This document shows, in pieces, positions 20,305 through 28,964 of a DNA stretch of 64,000 bases. The position numbers were made by a program, and so were the translations under genes. Numbering within the stretch: position 1 is the stretch's first letter; every line of letters starts with the position of its first letter. The notes below the pieces were generated by a model that saw only the letters and a program-made list of their open reading frames with translations, was not told the DNA's origin and ran no database searches. Origin of the DNA: Anaerococcus senegalensis JC48 (GTDB taxonomy: Bacteria; Bacillota; Clostridia; Tissierellales; Peptoniphilaceae). The stretch is from positions 1,294,059-1,358,058 of the forward strand of contig NZ_HE578907.1 of assembly GCF_000321005.1 (NCBI RefSeq), written 5' to 3'.

Positions 20305-21306
20305 CTATTTTCCGTAATAATACATTGGTAGTGGGGAATCTTTTTCCATCAATTCTTTCAAAACCCTAAGATCAGACGATGAATTTTTATCTAATAAATT
20401 TTCTGCTTTTGAGAAAAATCTTGTAAAATTACTTGATTCATCATCATATTCATAAACTTCAGGATTATCAATTTTGAAATCTTTTTTCATATCTTCTAAT
20501 GCCAAATCCATGTCACCAATTTTATCTACTAATCCATTGCTTTTGGCTTGAGATCCGTCATAAACTCTACCATCTGCAAGTTTTCTTACCTTATCTTCTT
20601 TCATAGATCTTCCTTGAGATACGACTTTTATAAATCTATCAAATGATGAGTTTATAAGATCTTGGAAATATTTTTTTTGTTCATCACTCATATCTTTTCC
20701 AATAGATCCTGCATCTTTCATTTTTCCTGTTGTTATATTTTGTTCTTTGATTCCATATTTTTCAAACAAACCTTGGAAAGATTTTGATGACATAATTACA
20801 CCTATTGAACCAGTTAGGGTTTCATTTGATGCATAAATTCTATCAGTTGGTGCTGAAATATAATATCCCCCACTTGCTGCCATTGTTTTCATAACTGTAA
20901 ATACTGGGATTTTTTTATCTTTTTGAATTTTTTTGATTTTGTTTGCAATTTGTTCAGAGTTATATACAGCTCCACCAGGAGAATTTACTTGCATAATTAC
21001 TCCTTTTACTGAATCATCATCATAAACATCATCAAGTCGAGCCATAAAATCATCATAAACTTGTCCGTCTCCGATTGCGCCCTCATAAGATAAAACAGCT
21101 ATTTTATTTTTGCTATCTCCTTTTTCTAATGTTTTTTTATTTGCAGTTGGTGAAAAAAGATTAAATTGTTCAAAATATTGATTTTTCAATTCTTCACTCT
21201 TCTCTTCACTCTTAGTTTCATCCTTATTTGATACAATAGTAGATGCCACAAATAAAAGTAAAGCAATAGCCACAGCTATCCATCTTTTGCTATTGTTCTT
21301 TTTCAT
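20305..21306 (-). CDS. sppA: Signal peptide peptidase SppA
   Basis: Membrane-anchored serine protease that degrades cleaved signal peptides. 333 residues: short N-terminal anchor (about 9-26), then the peptidase S49 domain. The nucleophile is expected at S145 (AASGGYY) and the general base at K195 or K197 (TTGKMKDAG), close to the B. subtilis SppA positions (Ser147, Lys199). The conserved VNSPGGAV and TGSIGV blocks are present. AAAGGAG lies 5 nt before the ATG. Short single-domain form, normal for Gram-positives. Confidence 0.94.
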   Translation of the reverse strand: MKKNNSKRWIAVAIALLLFVASTIVSNKDETKSEEKSEELKNQYFEQFNLFSPTANKKTLEKGDSKNKIAVLSYEGAIGDGQVYDDFMARLDDVYDDDSVKGVIMQVNSPGGAVYNSEQIANKIKKIQKDKKIPVFTVMKTMAASGGYYISAPTDRIYASNETLTGSIGVIMSSKSFQGLFEKYGIKEQNITTGKMKDAGSIGKDMSDEQKKYFQDLINSSFDRFIKVVSQGRSMKEDKVRKLADGRVYDGSQAKSNGLVDKIGDMDLALEDMKKDFKIDNPEVYEYDDESSNFTRFFSKAENLLDKNSSSDLRVLKELMEKDSPLPMYYYGK

Positions 21307-21405
21307 ATTTACTCCTTTAATTTTTATTTTATTAATAATAAATTATCCTAATATTAATACTATATTATTCTAAATTTAAAGATTCAAGGAATTTACAAAT
21401 TTCTT

Positions 21406-21433
21406 TTGATTTTTTTTCTCAATTGAGTACAAT
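21406..21433 (+). promoter_or_regulatory. Promoter-like pair before the candidate small RNA
   Basis: TTGATT, a 16-bp spacer, then TACAAT on the plus strand, opposite to both neighbouring genes. Confidence 0.4.
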
Positions 21434-21434
21434 G

Positions 21435-21557
21435 TAAAAGCAAGACAATTATCGTTAACACTAGAGAAATTGTTTTTGTATAGTCTCTTTACTGAGACTA
21501 TTTACATAAAGGATTTTTACCATAAAGCTTAAATGGGCAGGTGAAAATCCATTTTTT
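21435..21557 (+). ncRNA. Candidate stand-alone small RNA, about 120 nt
   Basis: Three stems follow a plus-strand promoter-like pair: ACAATT/AATTGT (21454-21472 region), TAGTCTC-tttact-GAGACTA (21481-21500), and a long terminal stem GGATTTTTACC/GGTGAAAATCC (21521-21550) with an inner CCAT/ATGG, followed by ATTTTTT. There is no reading frame of note. The last stem plus T-run looks like an intrinsic terminator. I do not recognise it as tmRNA, 6S, SRP RNA or a known riboswitch. It could instead be a leader read on the other strand before sppA. Confidence 0.4.
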
Positions 21558-21579
21558 GTATAAATTTTTTTTAAAAAAA

Positions 21580-21632
21580 CAAGAAATTTTAAAAATTAAT
21601 TTTACTTAATTTAAAAAATCTCTTGCTTTAAA
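21580..21632 (-). terminator. Terminator after the small membrane protein gene
   Basis: On the minus strand CAAGAGATTTT pairs with AAAATTTCTTG, followed by TTTTTTT, 12 bp after the stop codon. Confidence 0.65.
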
Positions 21633-21643
21633 TTTTTATATTT

Positions 21644-21952
21644 TTATTTCTTATTTTTAATACCTAGATTTTTTCTCGTTTCATTCAAATTCATAAGTAT
21701 AAGAGCTATAAATACCCCAAAAAAATTCTTAGAAACTTTTCCAATAATAAAATGATTAATCAAAATTACAAGTAAAATTGGAATAAAAACCCATACTAAA
21801 TTTGATAAATAAGGATGGTTTTTCTTAAAATTTGTAAATTTTTCAATAATAACAACTTGAAAAACCAAAGTAATCAAAAGCACCACAAAAACTTGCAAAA
21901 TCAAAAATACCATCCTATAATTTTGGTATAAATTTCTAAAAAATTCAATCAT
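21644..21952 (-). CDS. Small membrane protein of unknown function downstream of ftsH
   Basis: 102 residues from the ATG ending at 21952, which has GGGAG 6 nt upstream; a longer frame to 22024 would start inside ftsH and cross its hairpin. Three hydrophobic segments (about residues 14-35, 52-70, 76-90) separated by basic loops suggest an integral membrane protein. I do not recognise the family. Translation begins just after the hairpin that follows ftsH, so it may be expressed by read-through. Confidence 0.7.
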   Translation of the reverse strand: MIEFFRNLYQNYRMVFLILQVFVVLLITLVFQVVIIEKFTNFKKNHPYLSNLVWVFIPILLVILINHFIIGKVSKNFFGVFIALILMNLNETRKNLGIKNKK

Positions 21953-21963
21953 ATAAAACTCCC

Positions 21964-22000
21964 AATAATAAAAAGAGCCAATTAGGCTCTTTTTATTATT
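21964..22000 (-). terminator. Terminator hairpin at the ftsH stop
   Basis: Perfect 16-bp stem centred on AAGAGCC/GGCTCTT with loop TAATT and T-run on the minus strand; the ftsH stop codon lies in its 5' arm. Confidence 0.85.
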
Positions 22001-24056
22001 TATCTTCTTGATTTGATTTTTCACTTGAGCCTAAGGCTATTGAATCATCTGAATTATCATTAGAAGAATTTTGATCATTTTCTTTTAATGTTTCTTCCAA
22101 GTCTTTTTTCAAATCCTCATTTGTATTATCTGAAGAATTATCTTTATTATCATCTGATGATTTTATTTCATCATCAATTGCTTTTTCTTCTACAAGATTT
22201 CTTTTATTTTCTACAGGCTTTTTATTTAATATTTCCATAAATTGTTCGCCTGTAATTGTTTCTTCTTTTAAAAGGAAATCAGAAATTTCATGAAGTTTAT
22301 CAAGATTATCTTTTAAAATTTCTATTGCTCTCATATGAGCTTGAGCTATAATTTTTCCTACCTTTTGGTCAATTTTATCTCCAGTTCCATTTGAAACTAT
22401 CATTGATCTTTGTCCACCAAGATATTTTCCTTGAATTTGTTCAAGTTGCATGAAATCAAAGTCATCATCCATACCATAAATTGTTACCATATTTCTTGCT
22501 ATGGCAGTAGCTTTTTCTATATCATTACTTGCTCCAGTAGTTTTTGCATTAAAGATTAATTCTTCTGAACTTCTTCCACCTGCCAAGGTTACTATTTCAT
22601 CGAACAATTCTTGTTTTGTCATGATGAATTTTTCGTCTTTGTCGACTGTCATAGTATAACCCAAAGCACCACCAGTTCTTGGAACAATTGTGATTTTTGT
22701 AACCGGTGTTTTTTGTGTTTGAATTGCTGCAACTAAAGCGTGTCCTACTTCATGATAAGCAATAATTTTCTTTTGATCATCTGAAATAACTGCATTTTTC
22801 TTTTGAGCTCCTGCTATAACTGTTTCGATTGATTCTTCAAGATCTATTTGAGTAAGTTTGTTACGTCCTTCTCTTACAGCCCTCAAAGCTCCTTCATTAA
22901 CAATATTTGCAAGGTCAGCACCAGAAGTTCCTGCAGTTCTTTTTGCTATTTCTTCATAATCAATTTCATCTTCACGTTTAATTTTTTTTGCGTGAACTTT
23001 TAATATATCTTCACGACCCTTTAGGTCTGGTAATTCTACTTGAACTCTTCTATCAAAACGTCCTGGTCTTGTTAGAGCTGGGTCTAGAATTTCTGGTCTA
23101 TTTGTTGCAGATAATAAAACTACTCCTTCAGTAGCATCAAATCCGTCCATTTCGTTTAGCAATTGGTTTAAAGTTTGTTCACGTTCATCATTTCCAGAAT
23201 ATCCAGAAACATCACGTTTTTTACCGATAGCATCTATCTCATCGATAAATACAATACAAGGTGCTTTTTCTTTAGCTTGTTTGAAAAGATCACGAACCTT
23301 GCTAGCTCCCATTCCTACAAACATTTCTACAAATTCAGAACCTGAAATTGAGAAAAATGGAACATTGGCTTCCCCTGCAACTGCTTTTGCAAGAAGAGTT
23401 TTACCTGTTCCTGGAGGGCCTACAAGTAGTACTCCTTTTGGTAAAACCGCACCGATTTCCTTATATTTTTGAGGTCCATGCAAGAAATCTACAACCTCAT
23501 TTAAGCTATCTTTTGCTTCTTCTTGACCTGCTACATCAGCAAAAGTTTTTCCAGTTTTGTTTTCCATATAAATTTTGGCATTTGATTTTCCAAAATTCAT
23601 AAAGTCTCCGCCACCACGGCCTCCCATGGTTTTTGATAGGGACCTATTTGCCATATAAAAAATTAAAAACAAAAATAAAAGTGGAAGTATGCTTGTAATA
23701 AAAAGTGTAAGCCATGGGCTCATTTTTGTTTCAACTTCCTTTGTAAAGGTTAAATTTTTGTGTTTTTTACTAGCTTCTAATAATCTTTCAGTAAGATCTG
23801 TATCTGGCCACAAACCTGTAATGAAGTTTTGCTTATCTCCATCAACTACTGCTGTAAATGTATAGTTGTAATCGTCTTTTTTAACTTCTCTAACTTGTCC
23901 ATTATCAATCATTGAAACAAATTGAGAATATGTTATTTCTTTTGGTTTTCCTTCTGCTCTTATTGGTTGCAAAATTTGCTGAATAACCAAAAAGGCAACA
24001 ATGGCAATTATCCAATAGTAAACTAAAGGTCTTTTACCTTTTTTAAATGATGGCAT
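21996..24056 (-). CDS. ftsH: ATP-dependent zinc metalloprotease FtsH
   Basis: Membrane-bound AAA+ protease that degrades membrane and regulatory proteins. 686 residues: transmembrane helices at about 13-30 and 114-135, Walker A GPPGTGKT (213-220), Walker B IVFIDEID, the arginine-finger region TRPGRFDRR, and the zinc-binding HEVGH at 435-439. The last roughly 70 residues are an Asp/Asn/Ser/Glu/Lys-rich disordered tail. Its ATG directly follows the marR stop (TAGATG), so the two genes are co-transcribed. Confidence 0.97.
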   Translation of the reverse strand: MPSFKKGKRPLVYYWIIAIVAFLVIQQILQPIRAEGKPKEITYSQFVSMIDNGQVREVKKDDYNYTFTAVVDGDKQNFITGLWPDTDLTERLLEASKKHKNLTFTKEVETKMSPWLTLFITSILPLLFLFLIFYMANRSLSKTMGGRGGGDFMNFGKSNAKIYMENKTGKTFADVAGQEEAKDSLNEVVDFLHGPQKYKEIGAVLPKGVLLVGPPGTGKTLLAKAVAGEANVPFFSISGSEFVEMFVGMGASKVRDLFKQAKEKAPCIVFIDEIDAIGKKRDVSGYSGNDEREQTLNQLLNEMDGFDATEGVVLLSATNRPEILDPALTRPGRFDRRVQVELPDLKGREDILKVHAKKIKREDEIDYEEIAKRTAGTSGADLANIVNEGALRAVREGRNKLTQIDLEESIETVIAGAQKKNAVISDDQKKIIAYHEVGHALVAAIQTQKTPVTKITIVPRTGGALGYTMTVDKDEKFIMTKQELFDEIVTLAGGRSSEELIFNAKTTGASNDIEKATAIARNMVTIYGMDDDFDFMQLEQIQGKYLGGQRSMIVSNGTGDKIDQKVGKIIAQAHMRAIEILKDNLDKLHEISDFLLKEETITGEQFMEILNKKPVENKRNLVEEKAIDDEIKSSDDNKDNSSDNTNEDLKKDLEETLKENDQNSSNDNSDDSIALGSSEKSNQEDK

Positions 24057-24524
24057 CTATAAACCACTCCTAACAATATAATCATCTAATAAATTATCTA
24101 ATGAACTTAATTCGTCTATAATAGTTTTTAAATTAGTGTTGATATTTTTTTCATCAACTTCTGGTTTTATTTTATCGAAATACTTGCTAACTTTATCAGC
24201 TGCATCATTTCCTTTTTGAGTTAATTTAACATTAACTACTCTTTCATCTTCATCAGACCTATTTCTATCTACAAAACCTTGTTTTTCTAATTTTTTACAA
24301 ATATTAGAAATATTTCCACCATTAACGCCAATGGATTTTCCAAGATTTCCAATAGATACTGAATCGTTTGAAGCAGATAAAGTCATAATCATCTTTAATT
24401 GAAGAGTTGTAACTCCTAACTCTTGAGCTGTTTCTTGTAAAAGTAAATCTATTTTATGTGATATTTCTCTAATCATTGAAAAAATAGAGTTATTAAATTC
24501 AAAAAAATCTATGTGTCTTGTCAT
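24057..24524 (-). CDS. MarR family transcriptional regulator
   Basis: 155 residues with a MarR winged helix-turn-helix: the recognition region VSIGNLGKSIGVNGGNISNICKKLEKQGF is followed by the wing VDRNRSDEDERVVNVKLTQKG, which holds the usual DxRxV motif. MarR proteins are homodimeric repressors, often autoregulated. It directly precedes ftsH in one transcription unit, and an inverted repeat in its promoter (24558-24572) could be its own operator, so it may control ftsH. The ligand is unknown. Confidence 0.9.
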   Translation of the reverse strand: MTRHIDFFEFNNSIFSMIREISHKIDLLLQETAQELGVTTLQLKMIMTLSASNDSVSIGNLGKSIGVNGGNISNICKKLEKQGFVDRNRSDEDERVVNVKLTQKGNDAADKVSKYFDKIKPEVDEKNINTNLKTIIDELSSLDNLLDDYIVRSGL

Positions 24525-24557
24525 ATAAACCTCCTTAAAATTTATAGACTTTAGTAA

Positions 24558-24572
24558 TAGATATATAATCTA
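24558..24572. promoter_or_regulatory. Possible MarR operator upstream of marR-ftsH
   Basis: TAGATATATAATCTA, an inverted repeat (TAGAT/ATCTA) overlapping a minus-strand -10-like TATATA region, 34 bp before the marR start. AT-rich palindromes are common here, so this is tentative. Confidence 0.35.
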
Positions 24573-24706
24573 CTTAAATATTATTCTACATATATTATTT
24601 CAATTTTCAAGTAAAAAGAAAGAATATTTTTGATAATTAATTTTAATTATGTATTAATTATGTCTTTAATAATTTTTACAAATAATATTGTTAATTTTCA
24701 AAAAAT

Positions 24707-24732
24707 AATGTCATACCAGTTGGTATGACATT
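24707..24732 (-). terminator. Terminator after trxB
   Basis: Perfect stem AATGTCATACC/GGTATGACATT with a 4-nt loop, followed on the minus strand by ATTTTTTG; parS lies between it and the stop codon. Confidence 0.85.
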
Positions 24733-24735
24733 ATG

Positions 24736-24751
24736 TGTTTCACGTGAAACA
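24736..24751. other. parS: parS site (perfect)
   Basis: TGTTTCACGTGAAACA, identical to the consensus ParB/Spo0J binding site, in the trxB 3' region 14 kb left of dnaA. Confidence 0.92.
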
Positions 24752-24753
24752 TT

Positions 24754-25605
24754 TTAATTATTTTTACTAATATAGCTTGCTGCATTTAAACCTGCAACTT
24801 GTCCTTGACCTACTGCCTTATTTATTTGATAAGGTCTCCCAACTATATCTCCACAAGCAAATAAACCTTTCATATTTGTTTTCATATCTAAATCAACTTT
24901 AATGTGATTTCCTTCCATCTTTACTGATGGAACTAAACTTTCTGGTTTTGAAGAATTTTTTATAACAAAAAATCCATCTGCCTCAATTTTTTCTCCATCA
25001 TCTAAAATTAAACATGATGCTTTCATATTTCCAGTAAATTCTTTTGGTTTTTTGTTTATAATTTTAATTTCTTGATCAAGTTTTATATCTTTATTTTTTG
25101 GATTTATAAAAATAGTTTCTTTGGCAACTTTATTTATAAAATTTGCTTCTTCTATTGCTTCATCATTTAAACCAATCAAGACAACTTTTTTTCCTTTATA
25201 TAAGCTTGCATCACAAGTTGCACAATATGAAATTCCTTTGGAAAAAAATTTATCTTCACCTTGGATAGATTTTCCCATATCAATACCTGCGGCTATTACG
25301 CAAGCTTTTGATGTGATCATTTCTTCTCCAAGGTCTACTGAAAAATATTCGCCCATGGCATATACCGCCTTTATTTTTCTATCCATTATATCTATAGGAT
25401 AGTTTTTTATGTGGTCAATAAATTTTTTATATAAATCTTTACCTTCTATATCAGTAAAGCCCAAATAATTTTTTATTGAAGGACTCTTTTCTATAGCTTT
25501 TGATTTTTTTCCAATTATTAAAACTTTTTTCTTTCTTATACTTGCATTTAGTCCTGCAGCTATTCCTGCTGGACCAAATCCAACAATTATTAGATCGTAA
25601 TCCAT
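24754..25605 (-). CDS. trxB: Thioredoxin reductase-like flavoprotein lacking NADPH motifs
   Basis: 283 residues. FAD-binding GFGPAG at 9-14, redox-active CATC at 128-131 and the C-terminal FAD motif LFACGDIVG are present. The NADPH-domain dinucleotide motif (normally GGGDSA-like GxGxxA) is degenerate here, GLNDEA at 145-150, and the HRRxxxR phosphate-binding motif is absent. That matches ferredoxin-dependent flavin thioredoxin reductases described from clostridia. The stop overlaps the trxA end region; the two form an operon reducing thioredoxin. Electron donor is inferred. Confidence 0.88.
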   Translation of the reverse strand: MDYDLIIVGFGPAGIAAGLNASIRKKKVLIIGKKSKAIEKSPSIKNYLGFTDIEGKDLYKKFIDHIKNYPIDIMDRKIKAVYAMGEYFSVDLGEEMITSKACVIAAGIDMGKSIQGEDKFFSKGISYCATCDASLYKGKKVVLIGLNDEAIEEANFINKVAKETIFINPKNKDIKLDQEIKIINKKPKEFTGNMKASCLILDDGEKIEADGFFVIKNSSKPESLVPSVKMEGNHIKVDLDMKTNMKGLFACGDIVGRPYQINKAVGQGQVAGLNAASYISKNN

Positions 25606-25907
25606 TATTTAAGCTTTTCTACTTCTTCAAGTATAACTTCTTTTGCTTGGAAACCTACAAGGGTATTTTTTAATACTCCACCTTTAAAAAACATCAATGA
25701 TGGTACTGCATTTACATTATATCTTCCTGCAAGTTCTGGACTTTCGTCTACATCTACTGAATATATTTCTAATTCATCTTCCAATTCTTCAAGAACTGGT
25801 TTTTGCATCTTACATGGTCCACACCAAGTTGCTGAAAAGTCTACTAAAACTATTCCGTCATTTTCTAAAACTTTTGTATCAAATTCAACTGTATTTATTT
25901 CTTTCAT
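25605..25907 (-). CDS. trxA: Thioredoxin
   Basis: 100-residue thioredoxin with the active site WCGPC (residues about 27-31) in FSATWCGPCKM and the conserved cis-proline segment NAVPSLMFF. The ATG ending at 25907 is chosen because GGAGG lies 6 nt upstream; an ATG at 25919 is part of that same ribosome-binding site. It precedes trxB with a one-base overlap, so the reductase is its expected partner. It may supply electrons to ribonucleotide reductase, an inference from general biochemistry. Confidence 0.95.
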   Translation of the reverse strand: MKEINTVEFDTKVLENDGIVLVDFSATWCGPCKMQKPVLEELEDELEIYSVDVDESPELAGRYNVNAVPSLMFFKGGVLKNTLVGFQAKEVILEEVEKLK

Positions 25908-25940
25908 AATATCCTCCATTTATCTTATAATTATACCTTC

Positions 25941-26252
25941 TTACATTTGCTCAACAAGTCCACGAACGTCTGAAACAGGTAAAGAAAAAATTATACCTTG
26001 AGAGTTTTCATCTAATTTCATACTTTCATAATTTGCAGATTTTACATCTTCAGATATTTCTTTTTTTATTAACATTATTACTATGTCTTTTTCAGGCTCA
26101 ATTGTCATATTTAAAAAGACAGATTTTTTTTGTATACCTGATCCTCTTCCATGAACAACGGTTGCTCCCTTTGCTCCTTTAGCTTGAGATATTTCTATTA
26201 CCTTATCTGCATTTTCTTTATTAACTATTACATATAAAGCTTAGTACTCCAT
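25941..26252 (-). pseudogene. P-II-like signalling protein gene with a nonsense codon at position 4
   Basis: From the ATG ending at 26252, with AAAGGAG 8 nt upstream, the frame reads M-E-Y-stop, then continues open for 100 codons: ALYVIVNKENADKVIEI..., KGATVVHGRGSG..., MTIEPEKDIVIMLI..., GIIFSLPVSDVRG. This is a P-II/GlnB-like fold of the kind found beside DUF1538 genes. The TAA probably replaced a Lys codon. The same frame continues upstream of the ATG to about 26348 with text like the end of another P-II domain (SSIIFTTPVDF), so a tandem P-II protein has decayed. Confidence 0.75.
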
Positions 26253-26347
26253 ATTGATTTCTCCTTTAAAATCTACTGGTGTTGTAAAAATAATAGATGA
26301 ATTTTTCTTATCAAATTTATTTTCTAAATCATCTAGTAATCCATTTA

Positions 26348-26737
26348 CTAAATCATAAGTCCAAATCCTAATGAAATTATTGCAACTATTATTAAGGAAG
26401 GAAGTCCAATTGCACTTCTTACTTGATTTGCTAAAATTAAAAGCTCTGGTTCTGCAATGGAAATAATAAAGCCAATAAATATTCCAAATATTATTACCTT
26501 TAAAAGATTTTCTGATTTTGCTATAAAATCTCCCATAAAGTATCCAATTTTTGAAATAGAAAGATCAACTCCAGTTAAAAATATAGAAAGTCCAAAAATA
26601 ACTCCTATACATCCTATAAGGAAATTCACTATCAATTTATTATCTACTGGTCTAAATAAATTGAGTACCAAAACTAAAACAGCTATAGTAATTACTGCCT
26701 TAGAGTTTTGTTTTGTTTCTTCTTTAAATATATTCAT
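26348..26737 (-). pseudogene. Truncated DUF1538 membrane protein
   Basis: 129 codons with about four hydrophobic helices and the DUF1538 hallmark SIAEPELLILANQVR, plus FLTGVDLSISKIGYFMG. Family members are normally about twice as long or longer. The frame stops at LGFGLMI right where the neighbouring P-II-like frame begins mid-domain, so an internal deletion probably joined the two. There is no clear ribosome-binding site before the first ATG. Most likely a remnant. Confidence 0.65.
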
Positions 26738-26792
26738 AAATCTATTTATTGTAATTTAATATCTATATGTTTTATATATTATTTTTTTGTAT

Positions 26793-26829
26793 AACAAAAG
26801 AGGCAATCAATTGACTGTCTCTTTTGTTT
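26793..26829 (-). terminator. pta terminator
   Basis: On the minus strand ACAAAAGAG pairs with CTCTTTTGT around an inner GACAGTCAATTGATTGC-type loop, 20 bp after the pta stop. Confidence 0.7.
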
Positions 26830-26848
26830 ATTTTAATTTATAAATTTA

Positions 26849-27835
26849 TTAATCTCTAACTTGATTTGCTGTTAGAATTGTTAATTTATATACGTCTTCT
26901 TCGTTACATCCTCTTGAAAGGTCGTTAACTGGTTTATTTAATCCTTGAAGTATTGGTCCTAAAGCTTCGTAACCACCAAGTCTTTGGCCAATTTTGTATC
27001 CTATATTTGCAGCTTGTAGGTCTGGGAATATAAATACTTTAGCTTTTCCAGCTACATCTGAATTAGGAATTTTCTTTCTAGCTACTTGTGGTGATATAGC
27101 TGCATCAAATTGCATTTCTCCATCAACTTTAAGATTTGGATCCATTTCTTTAGCAAGTTTTGTAGCTTCTTCTACTTTTCTTGCAAGTTCATGTTTTGCA
27201 GATCCCTTTGTTGAGAATGATAACATAGCAACTATTGGATCAATTCCGAATTCTTCAGCTGTTTTTGCAGCTTCAACTGCAACTTCTGCAAGTTCATTTG
27301 ATTGAAGAGTAATATTTATTGCTGTATCTGCAAATAATAATTTTTCTCCGTTAGGTCCAAGCATAATCATAACACCAGATACCCTATTAACACCTTTTCT
27401 TGTTTTAATAAGTTGTAGAGCTGGTCTTACAGTATCTCCTGTCGGATTTGATGCACCTGATACCATTCCGTCTGCTTTCCCTGTTTGAACAAGCATTGTT
27501 CCAAAATAGTTGTTATCTTTTTTTAGTATATATTCACCATCTTCTCTGGTGTTTTTACCTTTTCTTAATTCAACATATTTATCAACTAATTCATCAAGTA
27601 GTTCGCTTTCTCTTGGGTTTATTATTTGTATATCACCTAATTTTACCCCTTCATCGTCTGCTACTTTTTGAATTTCTTCTTTGTCACCAAGTAGTATTGG
27701 AACTATAAGTCCATCATTATTATGTCTAATAGCTGCTCTTAATACTCTTGAATCATTGCCTTCTGGAAATACTATTCTACGATTTTTCCCTTTAATATTT
27801 TCAGTAGCAAGTTCCATAACTCCATCGTTTGCCAT
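26849..27835 (-). CDS. pta: Phosphate acetyltransferase
   Basis: Interconverts acetyl-CoA and acetyl phosphate, feeding acetate kinase for ATP formation in fermenters. 328 residues, the short Pta form without the N-terminal regulatory domains. Conserved blocks: RIVFPEGNDSRVLRAA, KADGMVSGASNPTGDTVRPALQLIKT, and the C-terminal FPDLQAANIGYKIGQRLGG. AGGAGG 6 nt before the ATG, and a TATAAT (complement at 27873-27878) suggests its own promoter. Acetate kinase is not in the window. Confidence 0.96.
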   Translation of the reverse strand: MANDGVMELATENIKGKNRRIVFPEGNDSRVLRAAIRHNNDGLIVPILLGDKEEIQKVADDEGVKLGDIQIINPRESELLDELVDKYVELRKGKNTREDGEYILKKDNNYFGTMLVQTGKADGMVSGASNPTGDTVRPALQLIKTRKGVNRVSGVMIMLGPNGEKLLFADTAINITLQSNELAEVAVEAAKTAEEFGIDPIVAMLSFSTKGSAKHELARKVEEATKLAKEMDPNLKVDGEMQFDAAISPQVARKKIPNSDVAGKAKVFIFPDLQAANIGYKIGQRLGGYEALGPILQGLNKPVNDLSRGCNEEDVYKLTILTANQVRD

Positions 27836-27900
27836 AATAACCTCCTAGTTATAATTCGATTTTAGCATTACTATTATACCCTATTTAAAGAAATTTTCTT

Positions 27901-28371
27901 CTATAATTTTGCTTTTTCTAAGCATTCCTTTTCCCTATCTGATAATTCAATTTCACTATCACCATTTACTATCTCTTTTAAGTAGGTATTTGAGCCATCT
28001 TGAGAATAAAGATTTGTTAGGATGATTCCATTATGGTAGGAATCAAGAAGTGTTAAGGAAAAAGAATTTCTTCCTCTTTGACTATTAAATGCATCATAAT
28101 GAACTACAGCCATCTTACTTACAGCACCCATAGAGGTATTTTTTGTATCAGATGCTCTTTGATCAAGTGATTTAATTTCTCTATTTGACTCTTCTATTTG
28201 AGCATTTAATTCAAGAATTAATTCTTCCATATTAATATCAGGATTTTTTCCTCTAAGTAAATGATCGTATCTTCTTTTTTGTCTTTTTAATTTGTTATTA
28301 TTAGCCTTAATCATTGAATATTCAAATATTACAAGAATAAAAAGTATAACTATGGCAATTATTTGTCCCAT
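27901..28371 (-). CDS. DUF4446 family protein
   Basis: 156 residues: one N-terminal transmembrane helix (about 4-22), a coiled-coil stretch (about 50-75), then the DUF4446 domain (KMAVVHYDAFNSQRGRNSFSL, then ITLLDSYHNGIILTNLYSQ-like). Function unknown, though DUF4446 genes often sit near parA/parB and the origin in Firmicutes, as here. It overlaps the cyclodeaminase-like gene by 13 bp and is the last gene of the long operon that begins at mnmE. Confidence 0.82.
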   Translation of the reverse strand: MGQIIAIVILFILVIFEYSMIKANNNKLKRQKRRYDHLLRGKNPDINMEELILELNAQIEESNREIKSLDQRASDTKNTSMGAVSKMAVVHYDAFNSQRGRNSFSLTLLDSYHNGIILTNLYSQDGSNTYLKEIVNGDSEIELSDREKECLEKAKL

Positions 28372-28964
28372 TTCTTTTCCCTCTCTTTGATAATTTTTAT
28401 ATTTTCATTATATAATTTATCACAAAATTTTATAATAGATTCATAATTAGTTTTTTCAATATTTTTATCTAATAAATCATCTTCATTCATAGTAAGATTA
28501 ATAAAAGAAGAATGAATGGCTTCTTTAACAAGTCTAAGTCCTATTTCACCATCACTTATAGCTTCTATTTTTCCATATTTTAAAATAAAATCACAATCTT
28601 GTAAAATAATAATCATAAGTTCAATTGTTCTTTTAGGAGCTATGTTAGCCTTTATTATTAAATCATCATAATCTTTAACTTGATCATTTTTATAAGCTCT
28701 AAGCAGATTGTTAACATTATTAATATCTTCTTGCATTAATTCTTCTAATTCTTTAGAATATTTTTTGAATTTTTCTTCAATCTTTTTTGATTTTTTATTT
28801 AATTTTTCATCACCATAGTCTTTTTTTGCCATCATCAAAATAAGATTTAAGCCAAGATTTCCAACTAGACTAGTAATAGCTCCACCACCAGGATTTGCTG
28901 TTTTTTTTCTGGTATTTTCTATAAGATTTCCAACAGTAAAATCTATCATTTTATTCTTTTCCAT
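28359..28964 (-). CDS. Cyclodeaminase/cyclohydrolase family protein (FTCD C-terminal domain-like)
   Basis: 201-residue mostly helical protein with the family's substrate-site block NPGGGAITSLVGNLGLNLI near residues 24-42 and the later IKANIAPKRTIELMI. Members act on formimino- or methenyl-tetrahydrofolate in histidine degradation or one-carbon metabolism; the exact reaction here is unknown. It lies between parB and the DUF4446 gene with overlaps on both sides, an odd place for a folate enzyme but seen in some clostridial origin regions. Confidence 0.82.
   Translation of the reverse strand: MEKNKMIDFTVGNLIENTRKKTANPGGGAITSLVGNLGLNLILMMAKKDYGDEKLNKKSKKIEEKFKKYSKELEELMQEDINNVNNLLRAYKNDQVKDYDDLIIKANIAPKRTIELMIIILQDCDFILKYGKIEAISDGEIGLRLVKEAIHSSFINLTMNEDDLLDKNIEKTNYESIIKFCDKLYNENIKIIKEREKKWDK

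Larger units (their letters stand above)
21307..21643. other. 337-bp gap holding a candidate small RNA
   Basis: Lies between two minus-strand genes. It contains a plus-strand promoter-like pair, several hairpins and a T-run (see 21435-21557), and the minus-strand terminator of the upstream small membrane protein gene (21580-21632). Confidence 0.5.

Noticed and set aside
21435-21557. 6S RNA, SRP RNA or tmRNA
   Set aside because: The stems do not match the central-bulge rod of 6S, the SRP core or the tRNA-like ends of tmRNA.
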